Origin: Candidatus Paceibacter sp.
GTDB taxonomy: Bacteria > Patescibacteriota > Minisyncoccia > Phycocordibacterales > BOKC01
Assembly (NCBI GenBank): GCA_020724885.1
Contig: DYGD01000005.1
Coordinates: 1 to 44,915 of the forward strand
DNA: 44,915 nucleotides
Reading direction: 5' to 3'
Shown: positions 29,303-35,953 of the stretch, in pieces
Layout of the letters: every line of letters starts with the position of its first letter
How positions within the stretch are numbered: the stretch's first letter is position 1
Notes under the pieces: generated by a model
What the model saw: the letters and a program-made list of their open reading frames with translations, nothing else
Database searches by the model: none
What the model was told of the DNA's origin: nothing
Program-made: the position numbers and the translations under genes

Positions 29303-29944
29303 TCATTCCCCCAAATGCGCGTGGTCGTTCCAGACCCAAAGCCACCACGGCGTTTTTCGGCTTTTCGGGTCGTATTTCAAAATGGTCAAACCGGTATTTG
29401 CCGTATGGAATTTAGCGATAAATTGGTGGCAAATTTCATTATTTACGTCATTTCCAATAATAGCCAAACAAATTAAAATTCTCATAAAAAGCCCGTGAGT
29501 AACAACCAAAATATTTTCTTCCGGACGTTTTTCTAAAAATTCAATTGCTTGCCCCGCCCGCTCTTTCAAATCATCAAGATTTTCTTCGTCCGAATAACGC
29601 CAACTTGGCTTTGAAAAATTATCCCAAACCTCTTTTTCTATTTTTGAAAATTCTAGATCACTCCAGCTTTTGCCAAGCTGTTCCGACGGTCGCCTTCGCT
29701 CTCGAAAAAGCGGGCTGAATTCAATCGGTTTTTGAATTTTTTGGACAATAATTTCGGCGGTTTGTTTTGCTCTTTCTAAATCACTTGAAATCACGACGTC
29801 AACAGGGATCCCCGAAACTCTCTCGGCGATAAATTCAGCTTGTCTTTGGCCTTTTTGGGTAATTCCCACCGCCGAACCTTTATATACCTTTTCAGCATTG
29901 GTCTCGCTCTCCCCGTGTCGCACAAAATAAATTGTTTTGCTCAT
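29303..29944 (-). CDS. Histidine phosphatase family protein
   Basis: IYFVRHGESETNAEKVYKG, VVISSDLERAKQTAEII, ILVVTHGLFMRIL. Confidence 0.93.
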   Translation of the reverse strand: MSKTIYFVRHGESETNAEKVYKGSAVGITQKGQRQAEFIAERVSGIPVDVVISSDLERAKQTAEIIVQKIQKPIEFSPLFRERRRPSEQLGKSWSDLEFSKIEKEVWDNFSKPSWRYSDEENLDDLKERAGQAIEFLEKRPEENILVVTHGLFMRILICLAIIGNDVNNEICHQFIAKFHTANTGLTILKYDPKSRKTPWWLWVWNDHAHLGE

Positions 29945-30010
29945 CTTACTTATTTGATTTTTTCCACAACTTTACTTTTCTTAAGGGCAATTGATATAAT
30001 AGCAATAATT

Positions 30011-30262
30011 ATGCCTAAGAAAAAGATAACAATTGAAGATTTGGCCGCAATGACACAAAGAGGATTTGCCGGTGTAGATGAAAAATTTACAGGTACTGAT
30101 AATAAAATTGAGGGTTTAAGAACCGAAATGAACACTCGGTTTAACGAAATAAACACTCGGTTTGACCGAATTGAAAATCTACTGCTCCGCGCTCACGAAA
30201 ACCGTTTGGATAGAATTGAAGACGATATCAGGGTTCTAAAAACCTTAGCCGGCAAAAGATAA
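30011..30262 (+). CDS. Small coiled-coil protein (TIEDLAxMTQ family)
   Basis: MPKKKITIEDLAAMTQRGFAGVDEKF...; paralog of 34879-35154. Confidence 0.75.
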   Translation: MPKKKITIEDLAAMTQRGFAGVDEKFTGTDNKIEGLRTEMNTRFNEINTRFDRIENLLLRAHENRLDRIEDDIRVLKTLAGKR

Positions 30263-30287
30263 ACCTACTTCACAAATTTTTCCCGAC

Positions 30288-30330
30288 AAAAGAAAAGCCC
30301 TGCTCCGGTGCGTGTCGGAACGGGGCTAGA
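30288..30330 (-). terminator. Intrinsic terminator of the membrane-protein gene
   Basis: Minus strand: agccccgttccg acacgcac cggagcagggct followed by tttcttttgt. Confidence 0.75.
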
Positions 30331-30832
30331 GAAAGATCCGCCTGAAGAACTCAATCACTGTAACCCAGCCGACAATCCAGTACAGATTGGCGACGAGAGT
30401 GGCGGCGAGGAAGATTTTCCAATCCTGGCGCGACAAGCCACTGAATTGGTAGTTCCCGCCTCGCAGGCACAAGGTGACAGTGACAGGATCATCAAAGCAG
30501 AGGGCGAAAAAAGCCAGAACTCGAACCCGCCTCTTGTTCAGGTTGGTGCTGATGTAGCGTTTGACTCGGTTCTGCGAGTTAGGCCACTCTTCCATAACCT
30601 TCTTGGCGGCTTCAATTCCGAGCAAGTCGCACTTAGCCCAGTCGTAGATTTTTATGGTCAAGAAGCTGTAGAGTAATGAGAGGCCGGTCAACAATAGACC
30701 GCCCCACCAATGCCCGAGCGCGACGAGTACGAATGGGTAGAGAAGATAGTCAAACGGCCAATTGATCAGCCGCTTGAGCAAGAGCCCTGTTCCAATCGTC
30801 GCACTTTTCTTTACCACTTTCTTGGCGCTCAA
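30326..30832 (-). CDS. Integral membrane hypothetical protein (GC-rich)
   Basis: Several hydrophobic segments in a 168-aa ORF with an RBS-like upstream sequence. Confidence 0.65.
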   Translation of the reverse strand: MSAKKVVKKSATIGTGLLLKRLINWPFDYLLYPFVLVALGHWWGGLLLTGLSLLYSFLTIKIYDWAKCDLLGIEAAKKVMEEWPNSQNRVKRYISTNLNKRRVRVLAFFALCFDDPVTVTLCLRGGNYQFSGLSRQDWKIFLAATLVANLYWIVGWVTVIEFFRRIFL

Positions 30833-30996
30833 ACGTTACCCTCCTTTCTTTCGACTTTTTTTCAATCGGCACAATTACCGATTTCTTTTTTCAGTATAGC
30901 ACATTGAAGCCATTTTTGTCAAGAACAGATTGGGACTTTATTCTTATCAACAATTCCCTATTAAAATTTATCAGAAAAAGTTATATCATTTAGAAA

Positions 30997-31359
30997 ATGA
31001 ATAAATCCGATAAAATCACTTTATCTATTATCATTCTGTCGGTTTTTGTGGTTATTGCATCAACGTCTTATCTGTTTTTATGGAAAAAGGACTTCACTTT
31101 TGTTCTTGAAGCGTATTGTGATCCTGAATATGAAATTTGCCACTACCGAGATTGTTCAAATCCAGACGATTGCCCGCCCAATCAGTTGGAATATTACAGA
31201 GTGTTTGAAGTGCCGGCAACAGATTTTCCAAAATGTTCAGACAATTCTTGCCTTCTGGAATGTGCTATGGAGACAATATCTTGCGCTGAAATTATTTGCG
31301 AAGAAGATGATGAAAACACTTGCAATATTCCGGCTGACACAGAATTAAAACCCCAGTGA
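30997..31359 (+). CDS. Single-TM, cysteine-rich hypothetical protein
   Basis: N-terminal TM then multiple Cys (YCDPEYEICHYRDCSNPDDCPP...CSDNSCLLECAMETISCAEIIC). Confidence 0.65.
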   Translation: MNKSDKITLSIIILSVFVVIASTSYLFLWKKDFTFVLEAYCDPEYEICHYRDCSNPDDCPPNQLEYYRVFEVPATDFPKCSDNSCLLECAMETISCAEIICEEDDENTCNIPADTELKPQ

Positions 31360-31408
31360 TAAGAAACCTGAAAACAGATGAGAAACGGCAGTAGGACGAG
31401 ACGAAACT

Positions 31409-31879
31409 TTATTTTATATTCTTTTCTGCTATTTCTTTGTATTTTTTGAGAGTTTCCAGCCCCATTTCTTTCCTAAGTTTGTCAACTTGTTTTCTATTTT
31501 TAATAGGTAGAAATTTTATCCTATCATTTAGTATTTTGTATTGCGTTCCGTATATCTGTCTTTTCCTTTCGCGGATTCTTATTTTATCAATTAAATACGC
31601 TTCATCCTTCTTGTCTAGGCAATATCCTTTTGTCTTTAGTTCGTTATAAATTTTCTTTATCTTTCTGATCGGCTGGTGAAGAGTTAAAACGACAGCCGAT
31701 TGGTACTCTTTTGTTCTAACATTTCCTTTTTTGCAAGGAAAACCTTTCTCTTTTAGTATGCGGAGAAATTTATCAGAAATAGTTTTGTTTCTGATTCTTA
31801 ATTCTTTTGCGGAAATTTTATTCTGTTTATAAAGTCGGATATTTTTTTGGTCTTCTTTGAAAAGGCTGTGTATATCCAT
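31409..31879 (-). CDS. DUF6624-like protein
   Basis: LIDKIRIRERKRQIYGTQYK...LRKEMGLETLKKY; paralog of 32802-33335. Confidence 0.65.
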   Translation of the reverse strand: MDIHSLFKEDQKNIRLYKQNKISAKELRIRNKTISDKFLRILKEKGFPCKKGNVRTKEYQSAVVLTLHQPIRKIKKIYNELKTKGYCLDKKDEAYLIDKIRIRERKRQIYGTQYKILNDRIKFLPIKNRKQVDKLRKEMGLETLKKYKEIAEKNIK

Positions 31880-31913
31880 ATTTTTTTGTTTTATTGTAGT
31901 TCGTCTTCGAATA

Positions 31914-32044
31914 CCCCGCGCTTTAGCGCGGGGATGAGAAGGTGAGTTGTGTAAAGAGTCGGCGGAGCCGACACTTCTGCAACAAAGTTTTCCCCGATGT
32001 CTCGTCCTATCCCCGCGGTTTTACCGCGTGGATAGGACGAGACA
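31914..32044. repeat. Cluster of three palindromes
   Basis: ccccgcgctttagcgcgggg (31914-31933), gtcggcggagccgac (31958-31972), 47-bp near-palindrome (31998-32044). Confidence 0.85.
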
Positions 32045-32134
32045 AAACTTTATTCTAATTTTGTAGATTAGAATTAATGTTATAGTACCATGTATTAATG
32101 GGTTATCTGGCCAAAATAATTAGAAGGTATTTTT

Positions 32135-32809
32135 ATGGTGAGAGGTAAAAAAATTGAAAAAAATATTCTGCAGGAAGAATTAGGAAAATATGATTTGATC
32201 TGGATCGGTGAAATCCATGGGGTCAAGGAAAACTACAGCGCCTACAAGACAATTCTGCCTAATCTTGCAGAAAATGGTTTTAGAAATATCTTGTGGGAAA
32301 TGAGAGCTGATTTTTCAGAGAAAAGCAAATATACCGAAGACGGCAGAATAAACCAGTTTTCTATTGAATTTTTGAAGTGGATCGAAAAACAAATTAAAAC
32401 CGGAAAAATTGACGGGCTAACTTTTTTCGGAAATAAGACACCTAGAAAAAACGGCGCCGAATCATTTGGTTACGAGGAAGAAATGGCCGATGAGGTGATC
32501 GAAATAGTCGGGAATACCAAAAGTGTTATTATCACTGGCAATTATCATATGATGGACCTGACGAGAAAAGACGAGAGAGAAAAACCTGCCGCTAATTTTG
32601 TGAAAGAAAAAAGTGAGCTTAAAATCCTGCGAATGTATTTAAAATATTCCAAGGGTTCATTCTATAATTTCGGCCACAAGAAACTGACAGAACGAGCCAC
32701 TGACAAAGAAATCGATCTGAAATTCGGCACAATCACTCGACTAAATGATTTGTTCTTTTTCCACATGGGTCAAGTGCGTGCCGTATTTAAAAACCCAACC
32801 ACTAGGTAG
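32135..32809 (+). CDS. ChaN/Tiki-erythromycin-esterase-like superfamily protein
   Basis: DLIWIGEIHGVKENYSAY...ITGNYHMMDLTRK; moderate family-level resemblance. Confidence 0.5.
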   Translation: MVRGKKIEKNILQEELGKYDLIWIGEIHGVKENYSAYKTILPNLAENGFRNILWEMRADFSEKSKYTEDGRINQFSIEFLKWIEKQIKTGKIDGLTFFGNKTPRKNGAESFGYEEEMADEVIEIVGNTKSVIITGNYHMMDLTRKDEREKPAANFVKEKSELKILRMYLKYSKGSFYNFGHKKLTERATDKEIDLKFGTITRLNDLFFFHMGQVRAVFKNPTTR

Positions 32810-33335
32810 CAATCTTGTTTTTCTTCATAAGGCTTTTATACTTTTTTTCTATTTTTATTTTTGTTGTTTCAATTTTTTCCAACCCCATCTCTTTTCTAAG
32901 ATTGTTTAGTTTCCTTGCATTTTTAACTGGATGCAGGTGTATCTTTCCATTTTTTATTAAAAATTGTGTTCCGTATATTTGTTTTTTCTTTTCATTTATT
33001 AATACTCTGTCTATAAGATATATCAGATTTTTTCTGCTTGCTTGATTGCAATTAACTTCTTTTTCTAAAAGTTTGAGAGCTTTTTTTTGTAGATTAATAT
33101 TCGTATCAGCGTGTTGAACAAGTAGCCAAAATTTATCAGAGGCTCTCTTTCCAACTGTTTTATATTTTGGCCAACCGTATTCTTTAAGAACGGATTTTAC
33201 AAAATCTATACTTTTTTTATCTTGGGCTAAAACTGATTTAAAATTCTCTTTTTTAGGATCCTTGATCCATTTTCTACGTTTTTCTTGATCTGCCTTTGCA
33301 AATTTTTCTACCTTCTGTTTTAGACTTTGATTCAT
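32802..33335 (-). CDS. DUF6624-like protein
   Basis: FWLLVQHADTNINLQKKALKLLEKEV...LIDRVLINEKKKQIYGTQFLIKNGKIHLHPV...LRKEMGLEKI. Confidence 0.7.
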   Translation of the reverse strand: MNQSLKQKVEKFAKADQEKRRKWIKDPKKENFKSVLAQDKKSIDFVKSVLKEYGWPKYKTVGKRASDKFWLLVQHADTNINLQKKALKLLEKEVNCNQASRKNLIYLIDRVLINEKKKQIYGTQFLIKNGKIHLHPVKNARKLNNLRKEMGLEKIETTKIKIEKKYKSLMKKNKIAT

Positions 33336-33369
33336 ATATAATTAATTTTAACTAAAAATTAAAGAAAAA

Positions 33370-33387
33370 GAGAGGTGTGAACCTCTC
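33370..33387 (-). terminator. Intrinsic terminator of the ATP-grasp gene
   Basis: Minus strand: gagaggttcacacctctc followed by tttttcttt. Confidence 0.75.
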
Positions 33388-33397
33388 TGAATCATAG

Positions 33398-34330
33398 TCA
33401 CATAGAGACAAGGAGTCGTGCGATAGATTCTCCTATTGGCAGGCCAGCTTGCTCTTCTACAAACCGCCACTGGCCGTTAGGATTGATTTCGAGAAAGTAA
33501 TAATCTCCGTTCTCATCCTGAATCATGTCGATGCAGCCGAAACGTAAGCCGAGTGTCTTTACTATTTCCACACAGCGATTTTGCAGATCCAGAGGTAGCT
33601 CTGCTGGAGTAGCACTGACCAGACCTCTTCTCCAGTCTACAGGCGAGTTACTCTGAATAGCAGCCGTGTACACCTCGTTGCCAACTACTGTTATCCTATA
33701 CTCTTGCTTTCCGGGAATGAGCTTCTGTAGGATAACCGGTGATGATTTGATGCGAGAGATCTCGGCCATCAGTTGATCAGTCATCTGATTCGTAAAAACA
33801 ACTTTCTTAGGAAAGGGGCTGAACGCCAATGCCTTGATGACCATTTGCTTCTCGCACCGTTGCCAGAATTTAGTTGCTCGATCTGGATTAGTAGTGATCA
33901 GAGTGTCCGGAATTTTGAAACCCACATTTCGAGCAATCTTGAGTTGGTATGGCTTGTTCTCCGCTTCAAGTGATCTGTAGTAATCATTCAACCAGATATC
34001 CTGACGCAGAAAAGAAGTCAGTGATCTCCACGTTGCTAGAAACTGTCTGTAGATGAAAATTGCGTCTTGATGAGGTTCATATTCTCTGAGTGCTTTTGGA
34101 AGCATTGGCTTGTAGAACCAAGCCTTATTAATAGCAGAAAGATCGAAGCTTAGCTGTTCCACGTCAAGAAAAACTTCACTAATCTCGTCGGTGCACACGA
34201 AACTTAACCCTTCACCCGCCAGACACTTGTCTGATCGAAATATTACAACCTCTTCGGAACTGATTTCTCTTATTGTGTTCGTGACCGGCTCAACTAGATC
34301 AACGCTGTTGGAAATGATAAGTATCATCAT
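33398..34330 (-). CDS. ATP-grasp ligase of the MvdC/MvdD (graspetide, omega-ester RiPP maturase) type
   Basis: ARNVGFKIPDTLITTNPDRA, QKLIPGKQEYRITVVGNEVYTAAI, LRFGCIDMIQDENGDYYFLEINPNGQWRFVEEQAGLPIGESIARLL; start at ATG 34330 with aaggag SD, shorter than the listed ORF. Confidence 0.85.
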   Translation of the reverse strand: MMILIISNSVDLVEPVTNTIREISSEEVVIFRSDKCLAGEGLSFVCTDEISEVFLDVEQLSFDLSAINKAWFYKPMLPKALREYEPHQDAIFIYRQFLATWRSLTSFLRQDIWLNDYYRSLEAENKPYQLKIARNVGFKIPDTLITTNPDRATKFWQRCEKQMVIKALAFSPFPKKVVFTNQMTDQLMAEISRIKSSPVILQKLIPGKQEYRITVVGNEVYTAAIQSNSPVDWRRGLVSATPAELPLDLQNRCVEIVKTLGLRFGCIDMIQDENGDYYFLEINPNGQWRFVEEQAGLPIGESIARLLVSM

Positions 34331-34359
34331 CCCGCTCCTTATTTTTCTGGACGAAGAGT

Positions 34360-34388
34360 GGGGCGATCTACCTCTCATAGACCGCCCC
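34360..34388 (-). promoter_or_regulatory. Intercistronic hairpin between precursor and ligase genes
   Basis: ggggcgatcta (34360-34370) / tagaccgcccc (34378-34388), 7-nt loop. Confidence 0.75.
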
Positions 34389-34395
34389 GAACGAT

Positions 34396-34542
34396 TCAGT
34401 CGAGTCCGGCCGTGTCCGGCTCGTCATGCGTACCCCGAGAGGTCTGTGCGAAAGTGACCTGCCGACCGGAACTGTCGTAGATAATCTCGACCTCCTCGGC
34501 GAAATCCAGAATCAAAGGATTCATGTCCGTAGACCCTTCCAT
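34396..34542 (-). CDS. Putative graspetide precursor peptide, 48 aa (not in the supplied ORF track)
   Basis: MEGSTDMNPLILDFAEEVEIIYDSSGRQVTFAQTSRGTHDEPDTAGLD; SD-like ggaaggaaa upstream; Thr/Ser plus Asp/Glu-rich C-terminus; immediately upstream of the ATP-grasp gene. Confidence 0.8.
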   Translation of the reverse strand: MEGSTDMNPLILDFAEEVEIIYDSSGRQVTFAQTSRGTHDEPDTAGLD

Positions 34543-34632
34543 AGACAATTTCCTTCCGAGACTTTTGTCTCAAAGAACTTCCTTCAACCTCTCCGCGAAC
34601 ACTCGCAGAAGTAAAGGTTGAATCTGGTATCC

Positions 34633-34665
34633 ATATTAGCGGAGGGGGGGGGTGTTTTTTGTCAA
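34633..34665 (-). promoter_or_regulatory. Putative promoter of the graspetide operon with C9 tract in the spacer
   Basis: TTGACA (34665-34660) and TAATAT (34638-34633) on the minus strand, 21-nt spacer; G9 at 34644-34652 on the plus strand. Confidence 0.55.
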
Positions 34666-34811
34666 CTCCCAATAAGCGAAAGTTATCCACAATCGCTATT
34701 TTCCCCTTATTTTAGGGCGCTTTTTTAACCCGCTTTTTTATTGAGACGAGTTTTGTCAGGGAGAGGGTACAAGGTAAAGGTTGACTTATAACAAACAACT
34801 TATGACAAATT

Positions 34812-34857
34812 TAAAAAAACATTCTCACATTCTTAAGAATGTGAGAATGTTTTTTTA
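34812..34857. terminator. 46-bp perfect palindrome, bidirectional terminator
   Basis: taaaaaaacattctcacattcttaagaatgtgagaatgttttttta. Confidence 0.9.
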
Positions 34858-34878
34858 TAAGAAATGAGAGAAAATATT

Positions 34879-35154
34879 TTAAATTTTAGCTCTAACTAAT
34901 TTAGTTTCTATTTGGAGAATTCTGTCGCGTAAAAGCTCTATTTCGCGATCGTGTCGAGCAATGAGTATATTTTCAATTCTGTCTAGCCTTTCTTCAACCT
35001 TGTTAAACCTTTCATCTACTTGATTAAATCTTTCGTCTACTTCATTGAATCTTTCGTCTACTTCGTTAAATCTCTTATATACTTCACTAAACCCATTCTG
35101 GGTCATAATTGCCAGATCTTCTATTGTCGTTTCTTTTTTCTTTCCCTTTTTCAT
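34879..35154 (-). CDS. Coiled-coil protein with 7-aa (21-nt) tandem repeats, TIEDLAxMTQ family
   Basis: MKKGKKKETTIEDLAIMTQNGFSEVYKRFNEVDERFNEVDERFNQVDERFNKVEERLDRIENIL. Confidence 0.8.
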   Translation of the reverse strand: MKKGKKKETTIEDLAIMTQNGFSEVYKRFNEVDERFNEVDERFNQVDERFNKVEERLDRIENILIARHDREIELLRDRILQIETKLVRAKI

Positions 35155-35163
35155 AATATTTAA

Positions 35164-35268
35164 TTATACCCCTTTCGCAGAAACCGGCAACTCCACCACA
35201 AACTCACTTCCCTTTCCTTCTCCCTCTGATTCTACCCGAACGGTTCCGCCGTGCGCTTCAATGACGTT
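35164..35268 (-). pseudogene. Histidine kinase 3'-tail fragment (tail 3)
   Basis: Minus-strand translation VIEAHGGTVRVESEGEGKGSEFVVELPVSAKGV*; matches the C-terminus of the kinase at 38894-40537. Confidence 0.85.
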
Positions 35269-35290
35269 TCAACGCATACACTTCTTCGTC

Positions 35291-35503
35291 TTAAATTTTC
35301 AGAAACACTTCCGGGTCAATTCCTGTTTGTTTTATGATAGCGTGGAGGGTTCCTCTTTTAACGGTTCTATGAAATGGAATGGTAACATATTTTCCATTCT
35401 TGGAATAAATTCTATGACTTCCTTTTTGTTTCTCAAAAACAAAACCCAAAGCAACAAGTTTTCGTTCTACTTGTCGGGGTCTTAACTCGGGCAGTTTCGG
35501 CAT
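35291..35503 (-). CDS. hicA: HicA-family toxin
   Basis: RQVERKLVALGFVFEKQKGSHRIYSKNGKYVTIPFHRTVKRGTLHAIIKQTGI. Confidence 0.9.
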   Translation of the reverse strand: MPKLPELRPRQVERKLVALGFVFEKQKGSHRIYSKNGKYVTIPFHRTVKRGTLHAIIKQTGIDPEVFLKI

Positions 35504-35509
35504 AAGTAT

Positions 35510-35794
35510 TTATATTGCGAGTTGAATCGGAGCAACTATGACTCTAGAAGTATCTTTTTTGAGTTCATCTTTATCTTTTTTGGAAATTACTTCAAGATAA
35601 AGTTCGGCCGCTTCTTGAATATTTTTCATCGCCTCCTCAAAATTTTTACCTTGAGAAATACATCCGGGAAGAGCGGGAATAAAAGCAGTATACCAGCGGC
35701 TCTTGGAATCTTGTTCAAAAACAGCTGGATAGTTCCTTACGATATTCAATTTTCTTGTTTTTGTTTCCACACCCACATTATACACTTTCTTCAT
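35510..35794 (-). CDS. hicB: HicB-family antitoxin
   Basis: YPAVFEQDSKSRWYTAFIPALPGCISQGKNFEEAMKNIQEAAELYLE; directly upstream of hicA. Confidence 0.88.
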   Translation of the reverse strand: MKKVYNVGVETKTRKLNIVRNYPAVFEQDSKSRWYTAFIPALPGCISQGKNFEEAMKNIQEAAELYLEVISKKDKDELKKDTSRVIVAPIQLAI

Positions 35795-35823
35795 TTTACC
35801 GACAACTCCACCACAAACTCACT
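35791..35823 (-). pseudogene. Histidine kinase 3'-tail stub
   Basis: SEFVVELSVK* with TGA overlapping the hicB ATG (ATGA). Confidence 0.7.
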
Positions 35824-35829
35824 ACTTTA

Positions 35830-35863
35830 CCCCCACACCAATCTTTTAAGATTGGTGTGGGGG
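35830..35863. repeat. Perfect 16-bp-arm palindrome between two kinase tails
   Basis: cccccacaccaatctt-tt-aagattggtgtggggg. Confidence 0.92.
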
Positions 35864-35953
35864 CTTTGCCGGTAATTTAACAATAAATTCTGAACCCTTA
35901 CCCTGACCTTCCGATTCTACCCGAACGGTTCCGTTATGCGCTTCAATGACGTT
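35846..35953 (-). pseudogene. Histidine kinase 3'-tail fragment (tail 2)
   Basis: Minus-strand translation NVIEAHNGTVRVESEGQGKGSEFIVKLPAKPPHQS*. Confidence 0.85.

Noticed and set aside
34424-34690. 88-aa minus ORF from the track (MDNFRLLGVDKKHPPPPLIW...)
   Set aside because: It overlaps the promoter, C9 tract and graspetide precursor in a different frame, with no RBS or recognisable domain; the 48-aa ORF at 34396-34542 is better supported.
34683-34691. Replication origin suggested by DnaA-box-like sites
   Set aside because: The three exact boxes are kilobases apart, not clustered, and no dnaA, dnaN or AT-rich unwinding cluster is nearby.
34990-35075. CRISPR-like array suggested by repeated ctttcgtctacttc
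   Set aside because: Contiguous 21-nt coding repeats in the coiled-coil gene with no spacers; no cas genes.
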